Source of the DNA: Acidobacteriota bacterium
GTDB taxonomy: Bacteria > Acidobacteriota > Blastocatellia > Pyrinomonadales > Pyrinomonadaceae
Assembly (NCBI GenBank): GCA_025463135.1
Contig: JAOAPY010000002.1
Location: 1-64,000 of the forward strand
Reading direction: 5' to 3'
Length of the DNA stretch: 64,000 bases
Shown here: positions 52,750 to 62,957 of the stretch, piece by piece
Layout: each line of letters starts with the position of its first letter
Position numbering within the stretch: the first letter of the stretch is position 1
Translations under genes and position numbers: made by a program
The notes under the pieces: model-generated
The model's input: only the letters and a program-made list of their open reading frames with translations
What the model was told of the DNA's origin: nothing
Databases searched by the model: none

Positions 52750-53289
52750 GCCAGATCTCTCCTTGGTAAAAGCAGCCTTCAGCGCAGGCCGCACGCTAGA
52801 CGCAATCATTCCCGCTGAGGCGAGCATCTGACTCGCTTTTCGGGTGACCGCGACGGGGATTGAGTATTTTCAAAACGAAATTCGCTAGTACTTGCAAAAA
52901 ACCTGAAGAACGCGGCCGGCTTCTTATAGATATTTCAGGGAATCCGAAGCCTTGCTGTCGTTGAGTCCTGGTCTTGTGCTTAATTCTTTGAAGAGGGTGT
53001 CCTGCAGTCTCGCACCGCCAACCGGTTCGGACGGGGACGCCTCGGCGTGACACTTAATTAACTTTACCTGATGGACACGATGCCGAAAAAGATGACCGAC
53101 GATGTATGATTCGGTTACCCGGGACAACCTGGAAGGTGTGGGGGCACGAACGCTTAACGAATCATTTGGATAGACCGCTAAAATTCGCCGGAAGTCTATG
53201 GTTTTTCGGATCGAGAGTCAATGAAATTATCGACGTAGTTTCATTGCGCCGGATAAATTTTAAGGCGTCGTTGCCCCCATTCGACCGGC
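52750..53289. other. 540-bp intergenic region
   Basis: Upstream region of the P-domain protein gene and downstream of the DHS-like gene. Short frames in it have no support. No repeat family or clear promoter was recognised. Confidence 0.5.
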
Positions 53290-54348
53290 TCAAGGGACCT
53301 CAATTACCAACTCACGGCCAAAAGTGAACGTGGGACGTTTCCGACCTTTCATATATTTCGCGGCGGTTTGTGAAAGAGCGGTCACCAGAATGGGCAGCGC
53401 AATCGTTGCATCGCACGGCACGTAAGCAGTATGGGCACCCCGCGCCAGCTTGCCATAAATCAGACCTTCGTCAAACGAGACGGCGTTTGAACGCCCGCCG
53501 GGATGCGGCGTGTCGGTGGAAATCTGAATTGCATACTTATGTCCGTGATGATGATCCTTCAGAATCGTCGTCGAAACCTCGGTTTGTTGCAGGAAGCTCT
53601 TGCTGGTGCCACCACCAAGATTGATAACACCGGTGACGCGGGCGCGTACGCTGATCTGCATCATATCCAGAACGTCCTGGACGATATCAAAGAGAAAATT
53701 ATTTTTTTTCTCGAAGCGGGCCGCGGCGATGCCGATGGCAATCCCGCTGTCGGCTATAGCGGGGCAAAAAATCGGCACTCGCGCTTTATAGGCCGAGGTC
53801 AGCACACCGTCTTCCGAAGCAATTTCCGACAGCTCGCGGCCAAGCAGATGTAGAAACTCCCGAGTGGAGTACGGACGCGTCTGATCCAGTTGATTGGTAA
53901 AGCCACCCACCCATTCATTGGCCTCGTGATATTCCTCGTCGCTGGCCAGCAGGTCCCACATGCGACTGATCTGTGAAGCTTCGAGCTCTGCGTCGGTCAT
54001 GTTGGGATGGGCCTGGAAATGATAACGCCCCAGCGTCTCGTGCAAATCGTGAAACAACATCGATCCGGACAGCACGAGCACATCAACAAATCGGTTCTTG
54101 ATCACATAAGCCAGCAGGCGTCGCATGCCGGCGGGAATGAGCGCGCCTGAGCCGGCCACCATGATGGTGGTATTGTCGCCTAGCATGTCGAGCCAGATGC
54201 GATGGGCCTCGGCCAGCTGCCGCGCACCAAAGCCGGCGCCTTCCATCTTTTCCAGCAGTCCTGCCACTGATCGGTCGCGGTCCACCTGGATCGGACGTGT
54301 AGGTGTTATGAGGTATTTCGATGCTTTGGGTTTTCGCTGCGTGACCAT
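53290..54348 (-). CDS. Deoxyhypusine-synthase-like protein
   Basis: 352 residues from ATG 54348 behind GAGAGG; an upstream start at 54399 would add 17. It keeps the NAD-binding and active-site pattern of deoxyhypusine synthase: INLGGGTSKSFLQQ, HGHKYAIQISTDTPHPGG, and the lysine K300 in DEGLIYGKL, the place of the human catalytic Lys329. Bacteria lack eIF5A, so the substrate is probably a small amine. It lies 130 bases from speA and runs in the same direction, which points to polyamine synthesis, for example transfer of a butyl group from spermidine or a related amine. Confidence 0.88.
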   Translation of the reverse strand: MVTQRKPKASKYLITPTRPIQVDRDRSVAGLLEKMEGAGFGARQLAEAHRIWLDMLGDNTTIMVAGSGALIPAGMRRLLAYVIKNRFVDVLVLSGSMLFHDLHETLGRYHFQAHPNMTDAELEASQISRMWDLLASDEEYHEANEWVGGFTNQLDQTRPYSTREFLHLLGRELSEIASEDGVLTSAYKARVPIFCPAIADSGIAIGIAAARFEKKNNFLFDIVQDVLDMMQISVRARVTGVINLGGGTSKSFLQQTEVSTTILKDHHHGHKYAIQISTDTPHPGGRSNAVSFDEGLIYGKLARGAHTAYVPCDATIALPILVTALSQTAAKYMKGRKRPTFTFGRELVIEVP

Positions 54349-54478
54349 ACTCAACCTCTCGCCTCGTGGAATTTCCCTGACCGGATAGCGCAAGTTCAAG
54401 CTTGCGCGCTAAAACTGAGGAATCGTGTTACAAAAATATCTGACAACCTGCGTTCGCTGCCTCGCAGAGGTTTGGATT

Positions 54479-56413
54479 TCAATCGCCCCTGCGTCGCGAT
54501 CGGGTGCGCGCGCCGTTGACTTCAAGGTAGGTATAGGCGCCGTACCGTGATTCATAGAATTCCGCCAACTCGGTGCCCTCGGCTTCGGTCAGCTCGCTGT
54601 CCTTGACGCGTTGATTAATGAGCCGGCGAAAACCATCGTGCAAAAACGAGCGGTCATAGCGAGCGCGCTCGGCAGCTTCGCCAACCGTAGTGCCGCGAAT
54701 TACTTTCTTGATCAGATAGCCTTCATCATCAATGTGTATGTGGGCCTCATGGGGGGCGCCAAACAGATTGTGATTGTTTCCCATTACTTCCTGGTACGCT
54801 CCGACCAGGGCGAAGGCCAGATAATAAGGTTCGCCCGCAACCAGCGGGTGAAGCTCGAGTACGTGCTTCACATCATGAAGGTCTACAAACTTATCAATTA
54901 TGCCATCTGAATCGCAGGTTATGTCGCAAAGCGTCGTGTACTCAGTAGGCGGCTTATTCAGGCCGTGAATGGGAACGATCGGGAACAGCTGATCCAGCGC
55001 CCAATGGTCAGGGACCGAACGAAAGACAGAAAAGTTGGTCAGGTACTTCGCGCACAACAGCCGCCGCAGATCGTCAAACTCCTCGGCGACATACTTTGCC
55101 TGCTGGGCATATTTATCGGCGCGCTCGCACACGTCCCAAAACAACACCTCACCTTTGGCGCGATCTTCCAAAGAGATCAGCCCCAGATTGAAGAGCGTGA
55201 AAAGTTCTTCGCGGTGTTCCAGGGCGTCGTGATAGTACTCGCGATAATTTTTGACGGTGATCGATTCACGCAGGTCGCTCAATTCGATTACCACCTGCGG
55301 ATCGTCGTCATCGAGTTCTATCGGCGTTATATCCTCGACCACAGTTTCGATCTCGTCCAACACGTTGGTCACGAGGATGGCGTGATAGGCTGAGAGGAAA
55401 CGCCCCGATTCCTGGATGATAGTAGGGTGTGGCACATTCTCGTCGTCGCACACCAGCTTGATTGTATAGATAACATCGTTGGCGAACTCCTGGGCGCTGT
55501 AGTTCGCCGATGAGTCGAACGCGGTCTTCGAGCCGTCATAGTCGACTGCCATGCCGCCGCCCACATCCAGCAGATCGATGGGCACTTTCATCTGGTAGAC
55601 CTTGGCATAAACGCGCGCAGCCTCTTTCATCGCGTTCTTGATGCGCTTGATATCCGTAAGTTGCGAGCCGATGTGAAAGTGCAACAACTTCAGCATGTCG
55701 ATGCGGTCGGCCTCTTCCAGGCGTCGAATGACTTCCAATATCTCGGTTGTAGTCAACCCAAATTTCGCCGCTTCGCCACCGGACTTTTCCCAACGACCGG
55801 ATCCCTTTGAATAGAGCTTGACGCGTATTCCCAACATCGGCAGCGGACCTTCATGGCGCTCCGCAGTATTCAGAACGTGGTCGAGTTCATTAAGTTTCTC
55901 GATGACGATAACGACGCGTTTGCCCACGGTGGCGCCGGCGAAAGCGAGTTGAATAAACTCCTGGTCCTTGAAACCATTAAGCACCAGCAGACTGTCGGCC
56001 GGCTGTTCCAGTGCCAGGGCTGCGTACAGCTCAGCCTTCGATCCCGCTTCGAGGCCAAAATCGTAGCGCGAGCCTTCACGCAAATACTCCTCAACCACTG
56101 AACGCTGCTGATTGACCTTCATCGGGTACACGCACATATGCGAACCCTGATATTCATATTCGCGGATGGATTTGCTGAAAGCGCGCTGAAGCTTTCGCAC
56201 CTGCGCAGCGACCAGTTGCGGGAAACGAAGTAACACCGGCGCGTTAATCCCGCGTCGGGCGAGGTCTTCGATAATCTCTTTCAGATCGGCGGAGCGCGCA
56301 TCGCCCTCGGCGGGATGGATAATCAGATTCCCTTTGCGATTAACGTCAAAGTAGCCGGCGCCCCAATTTTCGATACCGTAAGTTTCGAGCGTTTGCTCAA
56401 TTGCCGTCGTCAA
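54479..56413 (-). CDS. speA: Biosynthetic arginine decarboxylase
   Basis: 644 residues, normal for SpeA. The PLP lysine is K99 in YPMKVNQQ; DVGGGMAVDYDG near 287 is the glycine-rich phosphate site, and EPYYLAFALVGAYQEVMG with NHNLFGAPHEAHI is the C-terminal signature. It starts at TTG 56413, six bases after AGGAGAT. It makes agmatine from arginine in the cytoplasm. The next gene downstream is DHS-like, so the two may act in sequence. Confidence 0.95.
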   Translation of the reverse strand: MTTAIEQTLETYGIENWGAGYFDVNRKGNLIIHPAEGDARSADLKEIIEDLARRGINAPVLLRFPQLVAAQVRKLQRAFSKSIREYEYQGSHMCVYPMKVNQQRSVVEEYLREGSRYDFGLEAGSKAELYAALALEQPADSLLVLNGFKDQEFIQLAFAGATVGKRVVIVIEKLNELDHVLNTAERHEGPLPMLGIRVKLYSKGSGRWEKSGGEAAKFGLTTTEILEVIRRLEEADRIDMLKLLHFHIGSQLTDIKRIKNAMKEAARVYAKVYQMKVPIDLLDVGGGMAVDYDGSKTAFDSSANYSAQEFANDVIYTIKLVCDDENVPHPTIIQESGRFLSAYHAILVTNVLDEIETVVEDITPIELDDDDPQVVIELSDLRESITVKNYREYYHDALEHREELFTLFNLGLISLEDRAKGEVLFWDVCERADKYAQQAKYVAEEFDDLRRLLCAKYLTNFSVFRSVPDHWALDQLFPIVPIHGLNKPPTEYTTLCDITCDSDGIIDKFVDLHDVKHVLELHPLVAGEPYYLAFALVGAYQEVMGNNHNLFGAPHEAHIHIDDEGYLIKKVIRGTTVGEAAERARYDRSFLHDGFRRLINQRVKDSELTEAEGTELAEFYESRYGAYTYLEVNGARTRSRRRGD

Positions 56414-56846
56414 TTCGCGATCTCCTGCCTGGCCTGCCTAACTTTGCGCTCGTGACTCTAGTGGTTGAATCGTAGATAAATATCATCCGAGTCGTATAGC
56501 GGAGATTATTCAGGATGGAAAGCTTAGGTCCGCAATGTATCAGATAATGGAGGGTGGGTCTATAACTTTTTTTGGGGACAAGCGGCACAGTCGTCGGGTT
56601 AAGTCTCTCTCGCCTAAGCGTTTAGCTCTCAAGAACCAAATTAGGTCGCGAGGATCAGGGGCAAGCCCACCGGCCAAACCTTGACATCCTCGCCGGCCTA
56701 ACTATAATGCAAGCTTTTTTAGCGCCGTCGCTCTATGACGCCCGCCGCATTCCGCAGACCGAGCAGGGTTCTCAACCACTTCGCGCCAAACACCACGCCG
56801 GGGCGAAGAGCACCCCTAACACTCCCTACAACCTTCAGGAGACAAC
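56414..56846. other. 433-bp divergent region with glnA promoter
   Basis: Separates speA (minus) and glnA (plus). It holds the glnA promoter at 56681-56708 and a 5' leader of about 130 bases. No small gene or repeat is seen. Confidence 0.65.
56681..56708 (+). promoter_or_regulatory. Consensus sigma-70 promoter of glnA
   Basis: TTGACA at 56681-56686 and TATAAT at 56703-56708, spacing 16; both hexamers are perfect. No sigma-54 type -24/-12 site was seen, so glnA is probably expressed under housekeeping control and regulated mainly by GlnE. Confidence 0.85.
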
Positions 56847-58271
56847 ATGAACGCAAAGACAGTCTTGAAATATGCCTCTGATCAGGAGGCGAAATTTGTA
56901 TCGGTGCGCTTTACAGATCTTCCGGGATCGTGGCAGCACCTGACCTTCCCCATCAACCAGCTCGAGGAGGGAACTTTCGAAGATGGTTTTGGCTTCGACG
57001 CTTCCTCTATTCGCGGGTGGGCGGCCATACACGAATCAGACATGCTGCTGGTGCCTGACCCCGCGCGCTTTTGGATGGATCCTTTTTCCGAAGAGCCGAC
57101 CCTGTGCCTGATCGGCAACGCGGTCGACCCGATAACGAAAGAAGGCTATGCATTCGATCCGCGCGCCGTAGCGATTCGCGCCGAGAGCTATTTGAAATTC
57201 ACCGCTCTCGCCGACACTGCCTACTTCGGACCGGAAGCCGAATTCTTCGTTTTTGATTCGGTCAAGTATCACAACGACCAAAACTCCGCGGGCTATAGCA
57301 TCGATTCGGACGAAGGCCACTGGAATACTGGTCGCGATGCTGATGAATTCCGCGGCACGAACCTCGGTTATCACATCCGCGCTAAAGAAGGGTATGTTCC
57401 GGTTTCCCCCATCGACACGTTGGGCGATCTGCGCTCTGAAATTTCCCTGATCCTGGCCACGTGCGGCATCAATGTCGAATGTCACCACCATGAAGTGGCT
57501 ACCGCCGGACAGTGTGAAATCGACTTTCGCTACTCAACCATGTTGGGTACCGCTGACAACCTGCAAATTTTCAAATACGTCGTTCGCAATACTGCCTTTC
57601 AATACGGCAAGGCTGCTACGTTCATGCCTAAGCCGCTCTATGGCGATAACGGGTCCGGCATGCATTGTCACCAATCCCTTTGGAAAGGTGAGAAGCCGCT
57701 GTTTGCCGGAGATGGTTATGCCGGACTCTCCGAAATGGCGCTCTATTACATTGGCGGACTGCTCAAGCACGCTCCGGCCATAGTCGCCTTTGCAGCGCCC
57801 ACCACCAATAGTTACAAGCGACTGGTGCCGGGTTTTGAAGCGCCGGTGAATCTCGCTTACTCAGCACGCAATCGTTCCGCGGCTATACGTATTCCCATGT
57901 TCCATACGAATCCCAAGTTGAAGCGGCTTGAGTTCCGTCCACCGGATCCGTCATGCAATCCGTATCTCGCATTTTCGGCCATGCTGTTGGCTGGTATTGA
58001 CGGCATTCAGAATCGGATCGATCCGGGTGAGCCACTCGACAAGGACATCTATGATCTTTCCCCTGAGCAACTGAAAGACGTTCCCAGTCTGCCGGGGTCG
58101 CTTGACGAGTCGTTGAAAGCGCTGGAGAACGATCACGACTTTCTGTTGAAGGGTGACGTCTTCACGCCACGCATCATTGAACGCTGGATCCGTTACAAGC
58201 GCGAGAAGGAGATCGATCCCTTGCGCTTGCGACCGCATCCGCTGGAGTACAGCATGTACTTTGATGTGTGA
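56847..58271 (+). CDS. glnA: Glutamine synthetase type I
   Basis: 474 residues, normal for GSI. Motifs: [10 protein letters not shown] near 51 (N-terminal), the metal/ATP region EAEFFVFD near 131, [11 protein letters not shown] near 269 and the C-terminal NRSAAIRIP near 344. The adenylylation tyrosine is Y402 in [11 protein letters not shown], so control by GlnE is expected; glnE lies downstream. It starts behind CAGGAGAC at the right spacing. The enzyme makes glutamine from glutamate, ammonia and ATP and acts as a dodecamer. Confidence 0.97.
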   Translation: MNAKTVLKYASDQEAKFVSVRFTDLPGSWQHLTFPINQLEEGTFEDGFGFDASSIRGWAAIHESDMLLVPDPARFWMDPFSEEPTLCLIGNAVDPITKEGYAFDPRAVAIRAESYLKFTALADTAYFGPEAEFFVFDSVKYHNDQNSAGYSIDSDEGHWNTGRDADEFRGTNLGYHIRAKEGYVPVSPIDTLGDLRSEISLILATCGINVECHHHEVATAGQCEIDFRYSTMLGTADNLQIFKYVVRNTAFQYGKAATFMPKPLYGDNGSGMHCHQSLWKGEKPLFAGDGYAGLSEMALYYIGGLLKHAPAIVAFAAPTTNSYKRLVPGFEAPVNLAYSARNRSAAIRIPMFHTNPKLKRLEFRPPDPSCNPYLAFSAMLLAGIDGIQNRIDPGEPLDKDIYDLSPEQLKDVPSLPGSLDESLKALENDHDFLLKGDVFTPRIIERWIRYKREKEIDPLRLRPHPLEYSMYFDV

Positions 58272-58296
58272 TGGAATTCTGTTCGAAACAAATGCC

Positions 58297-58340
58297 GCGG
58301 CCCGGAGAATCCGAACTCGGTTTCCGGGCCGCTTTCTCTC
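58297..58340 (+). terminator. glnA terminator
   Basis: Stem GCGGCCCGGA (58297-58306) with complement at 58323-58332, followed by TTTCTCTC. Confidence 0.85.
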
Positions 58341-58539
58341 TCAATACGAACCGCAAACTGAGGTTGTATGTTTTTCTATCTTCATGACTTTCAATCCACC
58401 TCCAACAGATGATCGCAAGAGCCGCCAAAAAGATTCAAGCCTCGAACAACTTCATCATGCAGAAGGGTCTGCGCCGCTCTCCGGACAAGGATCGCAGACA
58501 GGAGGAAGCTCTGATCAAGTCGTCAACTCCGCTCCTCGC

Positions 58540-58632
58540 CTCGTAGAGGCGAAATGTTTATAGCCGCGCGTGTGTCTGGATCTCTCCGCTCCGTAGGAGC
58601 GAAATGTTCCTCCGTTGCGCTCCTACGGAGCT
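58540..58632. repeat. GCGAAATGTT-type inverted repeat
   Basis: Copies of GAGGCGAAATGTT and GGAGCGAAATGTT with complementary CCGTAGGAGCG / CGCTCCTACGG arms. Similar, more decayed pieces are at 21504-21640. Confidence 0.6.
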
Positions 58633-58767
58633 CAGGAAATAAATCACTGTGGCTTGAGCTATGAACATTAGGCTCCTTAGAGAGCAGCGCATGCAGCGCC
58701 ATTGCAGGCCAAAGACAGTCCTTTCCCGGATCACGACAAATTGAAAAGTCTCTGATACGAATGACGA

Positions 58768-58787
58768 CGACAAACTCAAGTTTGTCG
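58768..58787. repeat. CGACAAACT palindrome, single copy
   Basis: A 20-bp palindrome followed by GAC, 28 bases before the glnE start. Member of the family at 226, 33781, 35963 and 37570. Confidence 0.75.
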
Positions 58788-58815
58788 GACGTGGTGGGCC
58801 GCGTAATATAGCGGC

Positions 58816-61728
58816 GTGCCCATCCTCGATGAAAAGCTAACAGCTCTCCTACCGGACCTGCCGGACGAAAAAGGCGCGCGGCTTTTTCTCGATCGACTTG
58901 CGCAGGAACATCCTCGCGTCCTGCGCAGTCTCTTAAAACAACCCGGCCTGCTTTCCGACGTGCTGGCGCTGGCCGCGTGGAGTCCGCTGCTCGGGACCAC
59001 TCTGGAACAGAGTCCCGATTATGTTTCCTGGCTCAATCGGGAAAGACAAAATTCCAGGGTGCGCACGCCTGAAGAACTCAAAGAATCGCTCGCCCGTTTT
59101 GCGCTCACGCACTCGTCGCTGGATCCCCAGGTCCTGCTGGCGCGGTTCCGTCGTCGCGAGCTGTTGCGTATTTATCTGCACGATTTGCGCCGCACGCACA
59201 CAATCGTGGAAACCACGGAAGAGCTGTCGAATCTTGCTGATGCGATTCTCGATTATGCGCTCAGCCTGGCGCGTCAGGATCTGGAGAACAAATACGGCAC
59301 GCCCCAATTCGTTGACGAGCGTGGCCGCGTAGCGACCGCGGAATTCTGCATTGTGGCACTCGGAAAACTGGGTTCCCACGAACTGAACTACGCGTCGGAT
59401 ATCGATCTGCTTTTCCTTTACTCGGACGACGGAAAAACTTCCGGCACAGGCCGGCGCGGTGAAGTTACCAATCGCGAATACTTCGTCAAACTGGCCGAGG
59501 CGGTGACGCGGTTGGTGGGCCAACCAACCGGCGAAGGCGCCGCTTATCGCGTCGATTTGCGTTTGCGACCCTTTGGCAGGGATGGAGCATTGGCGTCGTC
59601 ACTGCACGAAGCCGTTCGCTACTACCACGAAAATGCGCAGCGCTGGGAGTTGCAGGCCTTGATACGCGCGCGCGCGGCCGCAGGCTGGCCGGCACTCTAT
59701 GCTCGTTTTGCGCCGGCGGTGCGCGGTCAGATCTTTCGCGCCGACGTTTCGGTGCGAGATGCGCTGGCCAGCGTGCGCATCGCCAAACAAAAGATTGACG
59801 ATCAAGAGAGCCAAAAGAACCGGGGCTTCAACGTCAAGCTGGGACGCGGCGGGATCCGCGAGATTGAGTTTGTAGCGCAGGCCCTGCAACTGGCCCATGC
59901 CGGCCGCGACCCGTGGCTGCGCGTTCCGCACACTTTGATTATCCTCGGCCGCCTGGCCGATCGCGATTTGATATCTGAGCAGGAACGCAGTGAACTCTCA
60001 GACGCCTACAGTTTTCTGCGCATGGTGGAACATCGAGTGCAGATGGAGCATGGCCTGCAAGCCCACAACGTGCCGCTTGATGTTGCGCCGCGCACATTAC
60101 TGGCGCGTCGCATGAACTTTGCCGGCGCGGCGGCACTTGCGGAGTTTGAGGCCGCGCTGGTCCTGCACTCGAGCGATGTTCGTCGCGCTTACGAAAGAGT
60201 TTTCGGCAAGGGTGCGGTTGTCGAGGACAGACCCGATTCGAAAAGTGAAGTGTCACTGATCTTTGAAGCGAGTTCCGGCAGGCCCGAGATGGCGGAGTCC
60301 GCCGCGGCCTACTCTGCCGCCAGTGTATTTGCGTCGCGTCTTCCGCGTTTGATTCCGACTGAGGCGCGCGTTGAAGCGCTGGCCGGCTTGCTTCAAGACG
60401 AAGCGTCCAGTTCCCTGGATCGGCATCGCGCGTTAATGCTTGTGGCGCGCATCGCTTCGTCTCTCGATAAGTCCAGCAACCAGGTTGTGATCAGTGAAGG
60501 GAACCTGCGTTCGCTCGTGAAGCTTTGCGGCGGTTCGGAACTCTTTGGCGAAATGATCGCCGCCAACCCGGATCTGATTTCGGCGCTTGCCGGCGGCCAG
60601 ATTCGGTCGCGTGATTACCGCGCAATGTTGCGGGCCAGTATCGACGTTGAGAAAAATTTTGCGGCGGAACTTTCCACGCTGCGCGGGACCTGGTCCAGGT
60701 TGCTGCTGGAGATAGGTAACGCCGATGCCGGTGGCGAACTTTCCCTGTTCGAATCGAATCGACTGCAGACGGAGTTGGCGGTGGCCAGCATCAATGCCGC
60801 TTACTTGATTGCTCGTCGCGAGTTGGCTCGCAGGTTTGGCAATCCGGCGGGTGGACCGCGCCTGGCCATTCTCGGATTGGGACGGTTGGCGAGCAGCGGT
60901 GTCGATTATGGTTCCGACCTCGACATCATACTCATTTACGATTCTGCGGTGCCTTCTCCGGTCGCTTCGTTAACTCAGGACGAAGCCTACGCGCGATTGG
61001 GCGAGATGATGATTTCCGCTCTTTCAAGCATTACCAGAACCGGTCACCTCTATCACGTTGATCTGCGTTTGCGTCCGGACGGGAACGATGGTCCATTGGT
61101 CAGCAGCTCTCAGGCCTTTCTGGATTACCTGCGGCAGCGCGCCGTTGTCTGGGAATGGCTGGCATACGTGAAGCTGAGAGCGGTGGCCGGTGACCTCGAG
61201 CTGGGGAAAAGTATCGAGACAGCGGCGAGACAAATTATTCATGAGGCTGCGTGCCGGATTGCCTGCGAGGAATTACAAAGCGAGACCCGGCGTGTACGCG
61301 ACCGTCTGGAACAGGAAACGGTCAAGCCTGGCCGGCGCGGGGTCCTGGATATCAAACATGGCGAAGGCGGTATGCTCGACGTTTATTTCGCCACGCGTTA
61401 CCTTCAGTTGCGGCATAACGTACCCGACCAGGGTAAAGATCGTTCGACCCTTTCGACTCTGGCGAGTCTTAAAACTGCCGGAACTCTAAGTGCTGAAGAC
61501 TATGAGGTGTTGAACCGCGGATACAGCTTGTTGCGCTCGGTCGATCACGAACGGCGTTTGTTACAGGGACGCTTGGCTCGACTGCCGGCCTTCGACCATC
61601 CGACGATGCGCGACATAGCGAAAAAGCTGAAGTACGAATCAGCGGTTGAATTGATCAAGGCGCTCAGCGAAAACATGGCGAGCATCCGCGCCGCGTATAC
61701 GCGGATTACGCAAGCGCCAGATTTGTAG
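58816..61728 (+). CDS. glnE: Glutamine synthetase adenylyltransferase/adenylyl-removing enzyme
   Basis: 970 residues, near the family length. Two nucleotidyltransferase domains are present: GSHELNYASDIDLLFLY near 185-201 (adenylyl-removing half) and RLASSGVDYGSDLDIILIY near 690-708 (adenylylating half), each followed by RVDLRLRPFG- or HVDLRLRPDG-type motifs. It starts at GTG 58816. The enzyme adds or removes AMP on GlnA Tyr402 in response to nitrogen state; its PII partner gene is not in the window. A gap of 544 bases and a terminator separate it from glnA. Confidence 0.96.
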   Translation: MPILDEKLTALLPDLPDEKGARLFLDRLAQEHPRVLRSLLKQPGLLSDVLALAAWSPLLGTTLEQSPDYVSWLNRERQNSRVRTPEELKESLARFALTHSSLDPQVLLARFRRRELLRIYLHDLRRTHTIVETTEELSNLADAILDYALSLARQDLENKYGTPQFVDERGRVATAEFCIVALGKLGSHELNYASDIDLLFLYSDDGKTSGTGRRGEVTNREYFVKLAEAVTRLVGQPTGEGAAYRVDLRLRPFGRDGALASSLHEAVRYYHENAQRWELQALIRARAAAGWPALYARFAPAVRGQIFRADVSVRDALASVRIAKQKIDDQESQKNRGFNVKLGRGGIREIEFVAQALQLAHAGRDPWLRVPHTLIILGRLADRDLISEQERSELSDAYSFLRMVEHRVQMEHGLQAHNVPLDVAPRTLLARRMNFAGAAALAEFEAALVLHSSDVRRAYERVFGKGAVVEDRPDSKSEVSLIFEASSGRPEMAESAAAYSAASVFASRLPRLIPTEARVEALAGLLQDEASSSLDRHRALMLVARIASSLDKSSNQVVISEGNLRSLVKLCGGSELFGEMIAANPDLISALAGGQIRSRDYRAMLRASIDVEKNFAAELSTLRGTWSRLLLEIGNADAGGELSLFESNRLQTELAVASINAAYLIARRELARRFGNPAGGPRLAILGLGRLASSGVDYGSDLDIILIYDSAVPSPVASLTQDEAYARLGEMMISALSSITRTGHLYHVDLRLRPDGNDGPLVSSSQAFLDYLRQRAVVWEWLAYVKLRAVAGDLELGKSIETAARQIIHEAACRIACEELQSETRRVRDRLEQETVKPGRRGVLDIKHGEGGMLDVYFATRYLQLRHNVPDQGKDRSTLSTLASLKTAGTLSAEDYEVLNRGYSLLRSVDHERRLLQGRLARLPAFDHPTMRDIAKKLKYESAVELIKALSENMASIRAAYTRITQAPDL

Positions 61729-61764
61729 GGCAGACCTGTGTGAAGGATGTGAGATTATCCTTCA

Positions 61765-61802
61765 ATGGCCTTCGTCTCATTCTCATCCGGTTTCAACCGG
61801 GC
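61765..61802. repeat. CACCCGG-type element, partial
   Basis: TCTCATTCTCATCCGGTTTC followed by AACCGGG, a single degenerate outer palindrome of the AACCGTT/CACCCGG family, right after glnE. Confidence 0.7.
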
Positions 61803-61805
61803 AAA

Positions 61806-62000
61806 CTAACAGTTTGTGTTACCAGAGTCGGATTCGTACCAGCAGCGCGGGCACCAGCGAAGCAGGGTTTCTCGTTCCGACTGCGTGTGTTCCCTGGCGC
61901 CGGGCAGACGTTTGACGACTTGCCGCTGGTCCTCATCGAGTTCGGCCCAACCAAGCAATCTTCCTTCACCACAGCGTGGGCAACGACTTTCTGAATTCAT
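61806..62000 (-). CDS. Small zinc-ribbon-like protein
   Basis: 64 residues from ATG 62000 behind AAGAG. Two CxxC-type pairs, CPRCGEGRL (near 7-15) and CPRCWYE (near 50-56), frame a charged helix (ELDEDQRQVVKRL). The pattern fits a zinc ribbon of a small, conserved-looking protein; the cysteines argue against chance. It is short and could bind nucleic acid or protein. No function is known. Confidence 0.65.
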   Translation of the reverse strand: MNSESRCPRCGEGRLLGWAELDEDQRQVVKRLPGAREHTQSERETLLRWCPRCWYESDSGNTNC

Positions 62001-62154
62001 CTCTTGTTAACACTCCAACCATAAACCGGCTGCGAATAACTTCTTTGTTTACGAGAGCGCCTGCATCGTGTAATTTAACTTATGTGTGCTTTCGGCAACT
62101 AACCGGAAAAGCATAGCATCTCCATAACTGAGACCAGCGGCCAGGGACCAACGA

Positions 62155-62679
62155 ATGTTTCGCATCAAAGCAACCTACAAAGACCAATTAGAATTGAAAA
62201 CAACCATCGAGCGCGCGCGCGAGTTTTTCGGCGAGTTGCGCAATTTTGTTGACCTGATGCCGGGTATCGAGGGCATTCGCAAAGATGCGAGCGGCATCAT
62301 GCGCTGGATCGTGCGAGCCGAAGTCCCGGTTATCGGAGCCGTTCATGCGAGCTTTGCCGTGGAAAAAACAGAAGATGAGCCGGATCGCCTGGAATGGTCG
62401 CCGGTGCCTGGCGAGATGAAGAATTATTTACGCTATGCCGCCGCGTTTGAAGAACGAGGGCACAAGGTTTTGATCCGCATCGCCCAGCACGTCGAACTGC
62501 GCCGGCCGCACGCCAAAGACCTGCATCTGCTGGCCGGGCTGATCGGTGAAGGCGCCATCAGCGCGGAAATGCAGAAACGCGTAGGCGAGATGATTCGCAC
62601 GTTTCTGGAACGCGCTCGTGTTAAGCTCGAGAGCCTGGAAAGCGAAACAACCCTCGAACAGGAAGCGGAAGCCGTTTAG
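62155..62679 (+). CDS. SRPBCC-type (START-like) protein
   Basis: 174 residues. The length and the pattern of an N-terminal helix (IERAREFFGELRNFVDLMPG), long beta stretch (WIVRAEVPVIGAVHASF, then LEWSPVPGE) and long C-terminal helix (MIRTFLERARVKLESL) fit the SRPBCC fold. These bind small hydrophobic ligands or act as polyketide cyclase-like proteins. There is no signal peptide. It starts at ATG 62155. Confidence 0.72.
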   Translation: MFRIKATYKDQLELKTTIERAREFFGELRNFVDLMPGIEGIRKDASGIMRWIVRAEVPVIGAVHASFAVEKTEDEPDRLEWSPVPGEMKNYLRYAAAFEERGHKVLIRIAQHVELRRPHAKDLHLLAGLIGEGAISAEMQKRVGEMIRTFLERARVKLESLESETTLEQEAEAV

Positions 62680-62716
62680 CCGGTTGACCTCCGAAAATTC
62701 CTGCCTACCGGCAAAT

Positions 62717-62810
62717 GGGCCACCGATAAACACGGATAGAACGGATCTGAAAAGGATTTAGACAGTTCTAATGCTTTGTGATCGGTGTCTATCCGTGTAG
62801 ATCTGTGGCC
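62717..62810. repeat. GGCCACCGATAAACACGG inverted repeat
   Basis: Arms at about 62717-62745 and 62781-62810 (GGCCACCGATAAACACGGAT versus its imperfect complement). It lies in the 278-bp gap before the next gene. Confidence 0.7.
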
Positions 62811-62957
62811 AAGAGCTCTTTCATACTCACACCGGTTATCGTCCAACCCATATCGTGTTCTCGAAAAGATTCGGCTCAGCCAACCATCACAATTGCTGGA
62901 CTCTTTCGATCATTATTCCTCGGCACGATTGTTGTAAGTGCTTCTTCGGAGGTACTC

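Larger units (their letters stand above)
58272..58815. other. 544-bp region between glnA and glnE
   Basis: Contains the glnA terminator (58297-58340), a GCGAAATGTT-type repeat with a TAGGAGCG...CGCTCCTA hairpin (58540-58632), and a CGACAAACT palindrome (58768-58787) next to the glnE start. No gene. Confidence 0.65.

Noticed and set aside
56414-56846. Sigma-54 control of glnA
   Set aside because: No GG-N10-GC type -24/-12 pair was found, while a perfect sigma-70 promoter is present.
58153-58563. Plus-strand frame over the glnA end
   Set aside because: Starts within glnA in another frame and runs through its terminator; no homology or start site.
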